From contig NZ_PPCN01000005.1 in the NCBI RefSeq assembly GCF_002906165.1, positions 124,001 to 188,000 of the forward strand: 64,000 nucleotides of DNA, in the 5' to 3' direction. The notes beneath the pieces are model-generated. The model did no database searches. It was not told the DNA's origin and saw only the letters and a program-made list of their open reading frames with translations. Numbering within the stretch: the stretch's first letter is position 1; the number at the start of each line of letters is the position of its first letter. This document shows positions 35,843 to 45,153 of this stretch, piece by piece. Made by a program: the position numbers and the translations under genes. Source of the stretch: Roseibium marinum (GTDB taxonomy: Bacteria > Pseudomonadota > Alphaproteobacteria > Rhizobiales > Stappiaceae).

Positions 35843-37660
35843 ATGAAGCCCATTACCAGAGTGAACAGAGTGCCCTCATCGCCAGATCCAGCAGTGTCCT
35901 CCGACGGTGTCATTCTATCGGTCCGGGGGCTTTGCACCGACGTTGCAACGCCAACCGGAGCAAGGACCGTGGTCAGCGACCTGTCCTTCGATCTGCGTCG
36001 GGGGGAAACGCTGTGCATCGCCGGCGAGTCCGGTTCCGGAAAATCGATTACAGCGCTGTCGATCATGGGCCTGCTGCCGGAACGGATGGCTCGGGTCTCG
36101 GGCGGCGAGGTGCTGTTTCAGGGCCGGGACCTGACAAAGATCCGCGAAGACGAGTTGCGCCGCATTCGCGGCGGCGACATCGCGATGATCTTTCAGGAGC
36201 CGATGACGTCGCTGAACCCGGTTCTGACCGTCGGGCGGCAATTGCGCGAGGCTATCTTCGCGCATCAGGATGTTTCGCGGTCGAAGGCGGAAAAGATCGC
36301 TCTGGCGATGCTCGAGTCGGTGCGTCTTTCGGAACCCCGCCGCCGTCTGCGGCAATATCCGCACGAATTGTCCGGCGGCATGCGCCAGCGGGTAATGATC
36401 GCCATGGCGCTGGCCTGCAATCCGAAGATCCTCATCGCCGACGAACCGACGACAGCCCTCGACGTGACCATCCAGGCGCAGATCCTGCAACTCATCCGCG
36501 ATCTGCAGCGCGACTTCGGCACGGCCGTCATCATGATCACCCATGACATGGGCGTGGTCGCCGAAATGGCGGACAGGGTGATTGTCATGAACAACGGCCG
36601 CATCGTGGAACGGGGCGAAGTCGCGGATGTCTTCGAACGGCCGTCCGATCCCTACACGCGCCGGCTGCTTGACGCGGTGCCGAAGCTGGGCGCCATGACC
36701 GGCCTCGACAGTGCGCCCAAGGGCGGGAGCGAGGCGCAGCCGCGGGTTCTTGAGGTGGAGGATCTCGTCGTCCGCTTCGATCTGCGCGGCGGGCTACTCA
36801 ACCGGGTCACCTCTCGCGTCCACGCGGTAGAAGGTGTCTCCCTTCACCTCGAACCCGGGGAGACCCTGGGGCTGGTCGGGGAAAGCGGCTGCGGAAAATC
36901 CACTATCGGCAAGGCGCTCCTGAACCTTGTGCCCTGGGAAGGCTCCATCCGGGTCGCTGGGCAGCATGCCGGTGTCGGCGGCGCGGCGATGCAGAAGCGC
37001 CTGCGGCGGGACATGCAGATGATCTTCCAGGATCCCTACGCCTCGCTCGACCCGCGCATGACAGTCGGCGACATTGTCGGCGAACCGCTGATCATTCACG
37101 GATTGGCGAAAGGACAGGACCTCAAGGACCGTGTCGCTTCGCTTTTCGAGCGCGTTGGACTTCCCGCCGAGGCGATGATCCGCCATCCGCACGAGTTTTC
37201 CGGCGGACAGCGTCAGCGTATCTGTATCGCGAGGGCGCTTGCTCTGTCGCCGAAGGTGATCATTGCCGACGAAAGCGTTTCCGCGCTCGACGTGTCCGTG
37301 CAGGCCCGCGTCCTGGATCTGCTGCAGGAACTGCAGGAGGACCTTGGTCTCTCCTATCTCTTCATCTCGCACGACATGGCCGTGGTGGAACAGATCTCCC
37401 ACCGGATCGCCGTGATGTATCTCGGCCAGATCGTGGAGACCGGCACACGGCGGCAGGTCTTCGAAAATCCGCAGCACGAATATACGCAGAGGCTTTTGAA
37501 AGCCGTGCCGATTCCGGACCCGAAAAAGCGGCGCGCCGTCTTCGATGTGCCGGCCGGTGAAATTCCCTCTCCCGTGCTGCCGCTCGGACAGGCCGTCAGC
37601 AGGGTGCGCTATACCGATGTCGGCGAAAGGCATCTGGTTGCGGACGGGCTCCCCGGTTAA
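35843..37660 (+). CDS. Fused DppD-DppF ABC transporter ATP-binding protein
   Basis: A 605-residue protein with two complete ATPase domains in tandem. The first half has Walker [12 protein letters not shown], signature [15 protein letters not shown] and Walker [17 protein letters not shown]. The second has [27 protein letters not shown] and [16 protein letters not shown]. This matches the GsiA/YliA-type fusion and supplies both ATPases for the amide-operon importer. The second-half Walker B reads DES where most have DEP. Confidence 0.92.
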   Translation: MKPITRVNRVPSSPDPAVSSDGVILSVRGLCTDVATPTGARTVVSDLSFDLRRGETLCIAGESGSGKSITALSIMGLLPERMARVSGGEVLFQGRDLTKIREDELRRIRGGDIAMIFQEPMTSLNPVLTVGRQLREAIFAHQDVSRSKAEKIALAMLESVRLSEPRRRLRQYPHELSGGMRQRVMIAMALACNPKILIADEPTTALDVTIQAQILQLIRDLQRDFGTAVIMITHDMGVVAEMADRVIVMNNGRIVERGEVADVFERPSDPYTRRLLDAVPKLGAMTGLDSAPKGGSEAQPRVLEVEDLVVRFDLRGGLLNRVTSRVHAVEGVSLHLEPGETLGLVGESGCGKSTIGKALLNLVPWEGSIRVAGQHAGVGGAAMQKRLRRDMQMIFQDPYASLDPRMTVGDIVGEPLIIHGLAKGQDLKDRVASLFERVGLPAEAMIRHPHEFSGGQRQRICIARALALSPKVIIADESVSALDVSVQARVLDLLQELQEDLGLSYLFISHDMAVVEQISHRIAVMYLGQIVETGTRRQVFENPQHEYTQRLLKAVPIPDPKKRRAVFDVPAGEIPSPVLPLGQAVSRVRYTDVGERHLVADGLPG

Positions 37661-37727
37661 CCGTCCAATTCGATCTGGATTTCTGAGAGGCAAGGCGTAC
37701 AACAGCGGGTCCTGGGAGACTGCTGAC

Positions 37728-38336
37728 ATGACGGTATTGGAAGACCTTCTGGAGACGGCGCAGGCCTTGATCTTCGATTGCGACGGCACGTTGCTCGCCA
37801 CGCCAGATCTTTACGCAGGAGCCTGGCAGGCAGCGTTCGCATTCGCGGGGCAGGACATGGCCGCCGGCTGGTATCACAAGCGGGCAGGCATGTCCGAACA
37901 CGTCCTGCTCGATGAATTCGAAAAGGAGCGGAGCGTGGTCCTCGACCGGGAAAGTGTCGTTCAGGCCATGCGCTCCGACGTGCTGCAGCGGATTGGCGCA
38001 GTGCGTGAGATTTCCGCCGTGGTCGGCATCGCCCGCCGTTTTGAGGGGCTAAAACCCATGGCGGTCGCTTCTGGCGGCCCTAGGGAGATTGTCCGTGCCT
38101 CCCTCGAAAGCGCGGGATTGATGCCGCTCTTCCAGACCGTTGTGACGATGGACGACGTCGCCCACGCGAAACCGGCGCCCGATCTGTTTCTGGAGGCCGC
38201 AAGGCGGCTGGGCGCCGCCCCGGCGGACTGCCTTGTCTTCGAAGACAGCCGTCAGGGCATTCAGGCGGCTCACAATGCCGGAATGCGGGTCGTCGACGTG
38301 AACGAGCTGATTGCCGGCGATGCGATAAGCTTCTGA
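37728..38336 (+). CDS. HAD family hydrolase, beta-phosphoglucomutase-like
   Basis: Cytoplasmic phosphatase or mutase of 202 residues from ATG 37728 with a GGGAGA site. Motif I is DCDGTLL (nucleophile aspartate), motif II is VASGG, motif III is the lysine in AKPAPDLFLEAARRLG, and motif IV is VFEDSRQGIQAA. A helical cap lies between motif I and motif II. It follows the ATPase gene by 67 bases and may be cotranscribed, but a functional link with amide use is not evident. Confidence 0.82.
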   Translation: MTVLEDLLETAQALIFDCDGTLLATPDLYAGAWQAAFAFAGQDMAAGWYHKRAGMSEHVLLDEFEKERSVVLDRESVVQAMRSDVLQRIGAVREISAVVGIARRFEGLKPMAVASGGPREIVRASLESAGLMPLFQTVVTMDDVAHAKPAPDLFLEAARRLGAAPADCLVFEDSRQGIQAAHNAGMRVVDVNELIAGDAISF

Positions 38337-38473
38337 AGTCCTTCTTCCATTCTCGAAGCCTTCTCCGGGTCAGAAAAATCCAGGATCAATTCCCGGACGG
38401 CGGGGAAGCCGGGGCAGCGCTCTGCTTCGATGCTCGCGCGCTCTCGATGGAGCGGCGGCCATGCCGGATCCGC

Positions 38474-39913
38474 TCAATCCGACGGAGCCACCCGGTAGGG
38501 GACGATCCCGCGCCTGCCGGGTTCGATGAAGGGATCCTTGTCGATTGCCGGGAAGGCGCGCTGGTCGCAATTGTCCCTCGGACAGATCCGGCAGTTCACG
38601 CCGATGGGCTCGGGAGGCGAAATACCGTCCACCGCGAGGCCGTCGGCATAGACGATCGCATCCGCGTATTTAACTTCGCAGCCGATGCCGAGCGCGTATC
38701 TGCGCTCGCCGGTCGGATAATCGGGCTGGTGCTTGGTAACGCTGGTGGCCATGCACAGGTAGTTCACGCCATCGGGCATCTGGGCGATCTGCGCGGTGAA
38801 CTTGTTCGAGTTCTGCTCGAAGGCCTGGTGGACATTCCAGCGCGGACAGGAGCCGCCGAACCTGGCGAACTGGAAGCGGGTGGCGCTGTGCCTTTTGACG
38901 ACATTGCCGGCGCGGTCGATCTTGACGAAATAAAACGGCAAACCGTTCGCGCCCGGCCGCTGCAGCGTCGACAGCCGGTGGCAGACGGTCTCGATGCTGG
39001 CGTCCGTCTGGTTCGACAGCAGTTGAATGTCGTGACGGCATCTTGTGGCGGCGCGCAGAAAATCGTCGTAGGGCAGCAGCAGCGCGCCGGCGAAATAGTT
39101 CCGCAGGGCAAGTCTGGCGATGCTCTGTGCGGATTGGGTCTTGAACTTCGCCCGTTCGACTTCCCCGGAGATGAGGTCCTTCACGCAGAGTTCGGCGATG
39201 AAAGAACCGAGCAGGAAGTTTTTGGCCGACTGCGGAATGGCGCGATAGACGGAAATCCGGCGCGTATAGTCTTCCTGGCGGATAAGGGTGCCCTGGTAAG
39301 CTGGATGCTGTTCGACGGTGATCTTGAAGCGCTGCTGCAGCCAGTCGGCCAGGCTGTCGAATTTCGAGGCGCTGTTCGGCAGGCCGATTTCGTAACACAG
39401 TTTCTCAGCCGCCCTGTCGAGCGAGTCGACGTAATTGTCGATGTAATGAAAATAGTCGCGGACCTCGTCATAGGCGGATTTTCTGAAGGAGGCGCCGGCT
39501 TCTCCCGCACCGCTCATGTGCACCAGTTCGTCTTCGATGGCATCGCGGTCCTGGAAGCCGCGCAGGTTGCCGTACAGATCCATGATGGCCTTGGTAATGC
39601 CAGGCGCGCGCGTGACCAGTTCGTGCAGTTCCTGCTTGCCGATGGAGGAACTGTGGAACCTTGTATCGGCGAAGATTTCCTGCAGGTCCCGTACGACCCG
39701 GTCCAGGTCGTTTTTCTCGAATGCCGCCAGATCGGTTCCGAAAATGCGGTTGATGGACAAGAGGACCGAGGCTGTGACCGGCCTGTTGTTGTTCTCGATC
39801 TGATTGATGTAGGCGGTCGACAGACCGACTTTCTTGGCGAACTCTCCCTGGGACAGGCCGAATTCCGATCTGATCTGCCGCAGAGTGTGACCGGAATAGA
39901 GTTTCTTGTTCAA
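38474..39913 (-). CDS. XRE family regulator with DUF2083 domain, acyl-CoA/short-chain fatty acid-type
   Basis: Regulator of 479 residues from a TTG at 39913 preceded by GAGGA; ATG 40048 would add 45 residues of low-complexity sequence. The Cro/C1-type HTH spans residues 9-65 (LRQIRSEFGLSQGEFAKKVGLSTAYINQIENN). The middle part contains an IrrE/M78-like region, and the C-terminal DUF2083 has a cysteine cluster CRICPRDNCDQRAFP. The family includes PrpR/RamB-type regulators of propionate and acetate use, some with an iron-sulfur centre at those cysteines. It is divergent from the LuxR-type gene. Confidence 0.8.
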   Translation of the reverse strand: MNKKLYSGHTLRQIRSEFGLSQGEFAKKVGLSTAYINQIENNNRPVTASVLLSINRIFGTDLAAFEKNDLDRVVRDLQEIFADTRFHSSSIGKQELHELVTRAPGITKAIMDLYGNLRGFQDRDAIEDELVHMSGAGEAGASFRKSAYDEVRDYFHYIDNYVDSLDRAAEKLCYEIGLPNSASKFDSLADWLQQRFKITVEQHPAYQGTLIRQEDYTRRISVYRAIPQSAKNFLLGSFIAELCVKDLISGEVERAKFKTQSAQSIARLALRNYFAGALLLPYDDFLRAATRCRHDIQLLSNQTDASIETVCHRLSTLQRPGANGLPFYFVKIDRAGNVVKRHSATRFQFARFGGSCPRWNVHQAFEQNSNKFTAQIAQMPDGVNYLCMATSVTKHQPDYPTGERRYALGIGCEVKYADAIVYADGLAVDGISPPEPIGVNCRICPRDNCDQRAFPAIDKDPFIEPGRRGIVPYRVAPSD

Positions 39914-40114
39914 GACACCATCCTCATCCGTCCGGAGCGCTTCCGAGCATGGTCCCTCGTCCAGAAAAGCCGGTCCAGTCCGCGCTGATGCGTGCGCAGA
40001 ATGCTCTATATGCAAATTATTAGCAATATACAGTAAGCGTTTTAACATTTTACAAAAGTGCCGGGCTGATGAATGGTCCCGCGATACACCTCAGAACCAA
40101 ACCGGGAGAAAGCT

Positions 40115-40417
40115 ATGACGGCTCAATTTGCTCTCGACGCTCGTACTGGCCTGAAGGGCCAGAACAAGCCCGTCGCTGGAAATGCTCGCTGGCCGATCAA
40201 CCTGTGCGATGCCATGACACCGCGCCAGCTCGAAATAATGCTCTTGCTGTGCGAGGGAATGGTGAACAAGCAGATCGCCTACGAACTGGACATCTCCATA
40301 GCGACCATAAAGGTGCATATCCGCAACGCCATTACCCGGCTGGGAGCGAAAAATCGCACCAACGCGGTGGCGATCGTTGCCGCGAACAGCGCGATTTTCA
40401 GAAACGCCGCTTTCTGA
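40115..40417 (+). CDS. Small LuxR-type HTH protein (no receiver domain)
   Basis: A 100-residue protein consisting of little more than a LuxR-type DNA-binding domain, ALTPRQ-like start (AMTPRQLEIMLLLCEGMVNKQIAYELDISIATIKVHIRNAITRLG). The start at 40115 follows GGGAGAAAG. It lacks a receiver or autoinducer domain. It shares a 200-base divergent region with the DUF2083 regulator. Its input is unknown; it could be constitutive or act with a partner protein. Confidence 0.8.
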   Translation: MTAQFALDARTGLKGQNKPVAGNARWPINLCDAMTPRQLEIMLLLCEGMVNKQIAYELDISIATIKVHIRNAITRLGAKNRTNAVAIVAANSAIFRNAAF

Positions 40418-40451
40418 CTGCCTGATTTTTCATGAATGAGGCCCTTGCGGC

Positions 40452-41390
40452 TCACGTTCCCGGCTTGATCATGGCGGTGTGGATGCGAGTGACTTCCGAA
40501 GAGAGGAAGTCACAGAAATCCTTGGCCACGATCGAAATCGGGCGGTGCGTCGGCGTCAGGATCGACAAGCTGTTCTGGATCCGGGGCCGGAAGGGCCTGA
40601 AGACGATCATCGGCGGACCCATGCCGAGCCGGCCGTTTTCCTGTGCCTTGTAGGCGGTGATCGTGTCGCAGATCAGGGCGCAGAGCCCGGCCTGGACGAA
40701 ATGCAGTCCCGGCAGCGCGGTCTGCAGTTCGAAGCGCTGGTTGAATTGCACGCCGGCATCCCTGAACCTGGCAAGGGTCTGTTTGTGGCTGCGGTGCTCG
40801 GCGTGAAGCAGCGCCAGAGGGTAGCCGTCCAGTTCCGCCGGTGTGATGACTTCTCTCGATGCCAGCGGGTCCGTCGCCGAAATGGCGCACATGCATTCCA
40901 GATCGAAATCGATCTGGTCGAAAGAGTTACGGGCGCGCGGGGTTTCGGCGAAACCGATATCGAACTGCTGGGCCGCGATCAACTCTTCGATTTCGGCGGA
41001 GGTCTTGCTTGCCAGGGCAACCTTGACGCTGGGCTTGTCGGCGATGAACTGCGACAGGCTGATGGGCAGGAAATCGGCCGCTGCTTCCGGGATGCCCGCT
41101 ATGCGCAACTGGCCGTGCTCGCGATTGGCAAGACCGCGCAGGGTGCGTTTGGAAATCTCCAACCGCTTCAGGATCGCTTCGGCTTCTTCCAGAAAGAATT
41201 CGGCTTCCGGTGTGGGAACCAGACGGCCCTGTTCGCGCATGAAAAGTTTCAGTTCGAGTTCGGTTTCCAGTCCGGCGATTGTTGAACTGACCGCGGGCTG
41301 CGTCCGGCCAAGCGTACGAGCAGCTTCAGAAATCGAACCGCTCCGCATTACTTCACGAAAGGTGGCCAGTTGCCGGATTGAAAGATTCAT
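40452..41390 (-). CDS. LysR family transcriptional regulator
   Basis: Regulator of 312 residues with an N-terminal winged helix (residues 3-62: LSIRQLATFREVMRSGSISEAARTLGRTQPAVSSTIAGLETELELKLF) and a type-2 periplasmic-binding effector domain. It lies downstream of the creatininase gene in the same orientation across a 228-base AT-rich gap, so it probably has its own promoter. It may regulate the creatininase-like gene. Confidence 0.88.
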   Translation of the reverse strand: MNLSIRQLATFREVMRSGSISEAARTLGRTQPAVSSTIAGLETELELKLFMREQGRLVPTPEAEFFLEEAEAILKRLEISKRTLRGLANREHGQLRIAGIPEAAADFLPISLSQFIADKPSVKVALASKTSAEIEELIAAQQFDIGFAETPRARNSFDQIDFDLECMCAISATDPLASREVITPAELDGYPLALLHAEHRSHKQTLARFRDAGVQFNQRFELQTALPGLHFVQAGLCALICDTITAYKAQENGRLGMGPPMIVFRPFRPRIQNSLSILTPTHRPISIVAKDFCDFLSSEVTRIHTAMIKPGT

Positions 41391-41618
41391 GGTTCCTCGA
41401 GAACCGCTCCCCAGATTATATTTTGTTCAATGTGGCTCTTAATTTGGAGAAGGTCAACTACTATGCTGATAGACTCTGAATCCGAGAGTTGTTAATTCTA
41501 CCAAACTCTATTTTACAGAAGATTTTTCAAGAAAGATTGTAGAATTCAGCTTAAAATTGCTTATTGGTTGGCAAACTCAAGTAAAGTTCCGTAACGTCTA
41601 CAACGATCATTTCCCGTA

Positions 41619-42422
41619 TTACGCGAGTGGATTCCAGAGCCGGTCAAGATCAAAGGCGTTCACGTCCTGGATCAGTTCGACGAAACCCCTGGCGGCGTGA
41701 TTGAGGGACAGCCGGCCTTTTTCGGCCGTGGCCCTGGCCGCATCGCCAAGCGCTCCGGCCGGGTTCAGATCCTGGGCCAGCCAGCCGAACTGTGCTTTTC
41801 CGTGGCCACGAAGATGTTTGAATTCCTTCAGGAATTTTTGCTGTTCGGACAGAAAGTCCTCGGCCAGATCCATACGTACGAGGTCGGGGTGCAAATGCAG
41901 CATAAGCGAGGTTTCGATGTCGCCGCCGTGAATGCCGTAGGTGAATTCCTCTTGCGGATAAAGGCCTTCCGGTTGACCGAAGCGGAGCCAGTTCGTCGCC
42001 GTGACGAACATGCCGTGTTTCACCCTGAGGTCCCGGGCAACGATATCGAGAACCGGCACATTGCCGCCATGGGAGTTGATCAGCACCATCTTGCGGATGC
42101 CCGCCCTGGCAATGCTTTCTCCGATCTCGAACCAGCAGCGGGCGACCGTATCCCAGGACAGGGTCAAGGTGCCCGGTGAGGAAATATGCTCGTCCGACTT
42201 GCCGATGGCCTGAACGGGAAGAAACGTTGCCGGCAGGCTGTCGGGCAGAAGTTCCACTACGCGGCGGATCTGACCTTGAGCGATGGCGGTGTCGGTAAAG
42301 AGCGGTAAATGGGGCCCATGCTGCTCTATCGCAGCCACCGGCAGGACCGCGATCCAGTCTTCCCGGGCCGGGTCGTTGAAATCGACCGTCGTCATCTCAT
42401 GCCAGAAACGCTTGGGCAGCAT
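41619..42422 (-). CDS. Creatininase family amidohydrolase
   Basis: Cytoplasmic metal-dependent hydrolase of 267 residues; the ATG at 42422 follows AGGA, and the longer frame to 42515 lacks a site. The metal-binding residues are visible: the E of IEQHGPHLP and the H that follows, the D in LFTDTAIA, the SHGGN motif near residue 120, and E in HGGDIETS. Family members act on creatinine, other cyclic amides, or process the mycofactocin peptide; no mycofactocin genes are nearby. Substrate is open. Confidence 0.85.
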   Translation of the reverse strand: MLPKRFWHEMTTVDFNDPAREDWIAVLPVAAIEQHGPHLPLFTDTAIAQGQIRRVVELLPDSLPATFLPVQAIGKSDEHISSPGTLTLSWDTVARCWFEIGESIARAGIRKMVLINSHGGNVPVLDIVARDLRVKHGMFVTATNWLRFGQPEGLYPQEEFTYGIHGGDIETSLMLHLHPDLVRMDLAEDFLSEQQKFLKEFKHLRGHGKAQFGWLAQDLNPAGALGDAARATAEKGRLSLNHAARGFVELIQDVNAFDLDRLWNPLA

Positions 42423-42578
42423 TGTGAAGTCCTGTCCGGGTTGGTGCCTGTGCCCTCTTTGCACAGCCGGACGGGGCAGGCAAGAGGCGGCCGGGCTCCG
42501 GCCGATCACGCACATATGATGATGGTTTAGGAGCCGCCGTTTAGACTTTACTGACCTGTTGCGTGGACAATCCAGTCC

Positions 42579-43595
42579 ATGATTGGTGCGCTTTTATCCA
42601 ACATACCGGCAGCCCAACTGAGAAACAGTGGTGTTGCCGGCGTCGCTGAACCTGGTTCCGGAGAAGACTCGTCGGGCTCGGATACAGAACGCGCACGCGA
42701 TAGTCTTGCCGCTCCGAGAGCGGTGGCCCTCAGGGCGTCCAACAGCCCGGTTTTGACGTTTGAGGCCGTTTTGGCGCTTCAGGATGCGGATGGCGCGGAA
42801 GCGAATGACAAGCGTCGGCAGGATGCTTCCAGCGAAGAGCGCGATGCGTCCGGAGATCTCCAGGCGGGCGAGGATGAAACTCCCCCTTCCGATATCGATG
42901 CCGATGCCGTGTCAGGCGATGGAAACGTTGCGAGCGGCGCGCTGGAGGCCTCGCAGGACGGTGAAAAGGATGAGGACGGCGACGGTCTGGACGAAGCGGA
43001 AGAAAAGCAGGTCGACGATCTGGCGAAACGGGACCAGGAGGTCCGGGCTCATGAGCAGGCGCATGCGCGTGCCGGCGGGGCTCATGCGGGTGCGCCCAGC
43101 TACACCTTTCAGCAGGGCCCGGACGGCAAACGCTACGCCGTCGGCGGTGAAGTGCAGATCGACACGTCCACGGAACGCACGCCTGACGCAACGATCCGCA
43201 AGATGCAGACAGTTATCCGCGCCGCGACCGCCCCCGCCGATCCTTCCTCGCAGGATCTCAAGGTCGCGCAACAGGCCCGCGCTCAACTGGCCGAAGCCCA
43301 GGCCGAGCGCCGCCTGAAGCAGGCGGAAGAGACGGGTGAGGGAGACGAGAGCGTTGACGGTCCGTCCGCTGATGAACAACCGGGAAGCGTTGCCGGAAAA
43401 TCCGGGCCTTCGGACAGCGAGACTTCCAAGCATGCCTCTCAGCAGACCTCGGACCGGACTTCCGGTGAAAGCGGCGGTTCGCACGAAGGGCGTGCCGGTG
43501 CGCGGGCGGGCGGCAATGACGCCATTGCCGCCTACCAGTCGGCGCTCGACCGCGGCAAGGATTCCGTGTCCCAAACCGCGGCATTCGTTGCCTGA
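42579..43595 (+). CDS. SprA-related putative metalloprotease (CJM1_0395-like)
   Basis: A 338-residue protein of mostly acidic low-complexity sequence with one conserved block at about residues 148-205: DQEVRAHEQAHARAGGAHAG followed by SYTFQQGPDGKRYAVGGEV. The HEQAH at 158-162 matches the HExxH zinc motif, so this is a candidate zinc peptidase. N-terminal and C-terminal arms are rich in D, E, S and A and look disordered. No signal peptide is seen. It is divergent from the creatininase gene. Confidence 0.7.
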   Translation: MIGALLSNIPAAQLRNSGVAGVAEPGSGEDSSGSDTERARDSLAAPRAVALRASNSPVLTFEAVLALQDADGAEANDKRRQDASSEERDASGDLQAGEDETPPSDIDADAVSGDGNVASGALEASQDGEKDEDGDGLDEAEEKQVDDLAKRDQEVRAHEQAHARAGGAHAGAPSYTFQQGPDGKRYAVGGEVQIDTSTERTPDATIRKMQTVIRAATAPADPSSQDLKVAQQARAQLAEAQAERRLKQAEETGEGDESVDGPSADEQPGSVAGKSGPSDSETSKHASQQTSDRTSGESGGSHEGRAGARAGGNDAIAAYQSALDRGKDSVSQTAAFVA

Positions 43596-43656
43596 AACAG
43601 CAGCGCTTGAGAAACCCGATCATGCGTGACACAAAGGCGTTTCCCTTTCAGGGCAG

Positions 43657-44847
43657 GTGACCAACAAAGCGCCGGTCCGCGACATCTCAAATTCTGGTCA
43701 AGTCATGCAAGCAATTGCCGCCCGCCGGGTTGTGTCGGCGATCTTTTTCATGTGCGGGTCCGCCATCGGTGTGTGGGCCTCGCGCATCCCGGACGTCAAG
43801 AATGCTACCGGGCTGGACGAAGGCGGTTTCGGACTGCTGCTTCTGGTCATGGCGAGCGGTGCTTTTGTCGCCTTTCCTTTCACCGGCGTTCTCGTCGACC
43901 GGCTGGGGTCGGCACCGGCCTCAAAGATTTTCTCGGTGATGATCGTTGTCAGTTTCACGACTATCGGGTTCGCGCCGAACACACTCCTGCTGGCCGCCGC
44001 GATGTTCGTCACCGGATTTTGCATCGGTGCGCTGGATGTCTCCATGAACGGCTGGGGAGCCGAAGTGGAGAAAGGTCTCGGGCGGCCCGTGATGACATCG
44101 TTTCATGGCCTTTACAGTCTTGGAGCGGGTGTTTCGGCGGCGGCCGGAGGTCTGGCGATCGAGGCCGGGCTCAGCCTGCCCTGGCATTTCGGTCTCTGGG
44201 CGGCGATTACGGTTCCCTTTCTTGTCTGGTTCTGCCGTCAGCCCTGGCCGCAAGTGGATACGGGCGGTGGAGAAGGCGGCAAGGCGCCACTCTTCGCGTT
44301 GCCGAAAGGCGCCCTCGTGCTTGTTGGCCTGATCGCTCTCGTGGGCGCCTTTGGGGAAGGTGCGGTCACCGATTGGGCGGCGCTCTATCAGATCGACGAT
44401 CTCGGCTACGCGGAATCGGTCGCCACCACGGCCTTCACGGTCTTTTCCATCGCGATGGTCATCATGCGGCTTGCCGGCGACAGGGTCATCGCCAGATACG
44501 GCCCAGTGCGGGTTGCCAGGATGAGCGGTGTGGTGGCGTTTCTCGGCTGCCTGCTTCTGATTTCCGGGATAAACATCTGGGTGGTCTGGACGGGGTGCTT
44601 CATCATGGGGATCGGTTATGCCGTCATGTTTCCGCTCGCCATGTCACGGGCCGCGAGCGATCCGCACATGTCGAAAGGCTCCGCTCTTGCCGCGGTCGCT
44701 ACGCTTGGCTATGGCGCCTTCCTGCTCGGGCCACCCCTGCTCGGCTTTATCGGCGATGCCCTGTCGCTCACGGCCTCCTTCGGCGCCGTCGCCCTGCTTA
44801 CACTGGCGCTGCCGTTCCTGGCCGGGGCTCTCAAGGTCAGGCGCTGA
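43657..44847 (+). CDS. MFS transporter
   Basis: Inner-membrane carrier of 396 residues with about 12 hydrophobic segments. The loop after helix 2 reads PFTGVLVDRLGSAPASKI (an MFS A-motif variant), and the central loop is followed by a second six-helix half. Sequence resembles the YbjJ/FucP-type group. The GTG at 43657 is favoured by frame length; ATG 43705 is a possible alternative start. Substrate not identified. Confidence 0.8.
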   Translation: MTNKAPVRDISNSGQVMQAIAARRVVSAIFFMCGSAIGVWASRIPDVKNATGLDEGGFGLLLLVMASGAFVAFPFTGVLVDRLGSAPASKIFSVMIVVSFTTIGFAPNTLLLAAAMFVTGFCIGALDVSMNGWGAEVEKGLGRPVMTSFHGLYSLGAGVSAAAGGLAIEAGLSLPWHFGLWAAITVPFLVWFCRQPWPQVDTGGGEGGKAPLFALPKGALVLVGLIALVGAFGEGAVTDWAALYQIDDLGYAESVATTAFTVFSIAMVIMRLAGDRVIARYGPVRVARMSGVVAFLGCLLLISGINIWVVWTGCFIMGIGYAVMFPLAMSRAASDPHMSKGSALAAVATLGYGAFLLGPPLLGFIGDALSLTASFGAVALLTLALPFLAGALKVRR

Positions 44848-45122
44848 CGGGGGATCGTTCAAGGCCCGGCGCGTAACTCCTGAGGCGGCTTGGGAAATGG
44901 GGATTCACGGTTCAGACGGACCGGCCAGGCCGCGGCGGCCCGGTGGCGTCTGGACGAAACCGGCAGTGCCTTTCAGAGCGAAGCATAAGCCGGGAAACCT
45001 GTTTTCCGTCGGATAAACAGGACCAAGACGTCACCGGACGCCAAATTTTGCGCCGGAAATTCAATGTGTCATTTGACGGTTAAATAGTACGGTTAGGGTG
45101 CGCGGCGTCGAAGGTGGCATTA
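44848..45122. other. Intergenic region between the MFS and MarR genes
   Basis: No gene is supported in these roughly 275 bases. A bulged hairpin CCTGTTT/AAACAGG with an inner TCC/GGA stem lies at 44998-45021 and could terminate or regulate. Nothing else of note was seen. Confidence 0.4.
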
Positions 45123-45138
45123 TTCGATTCGAATTGAA
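45123..45138. promoter_or_regulatory. MarR operator candidate, 16-bp palindrome
   Basis: TTCGATTCGAATTGAA is palindromic at 14 of 16 positions around a TTCGAA core, 15 bases upstream of the MarR start. The length and symmetry are typical for MarR dimers, suggesting autoregulation. Confidence 0.6.
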
Positions 45139-45153
45139 AACAGGTGTGGCTCG

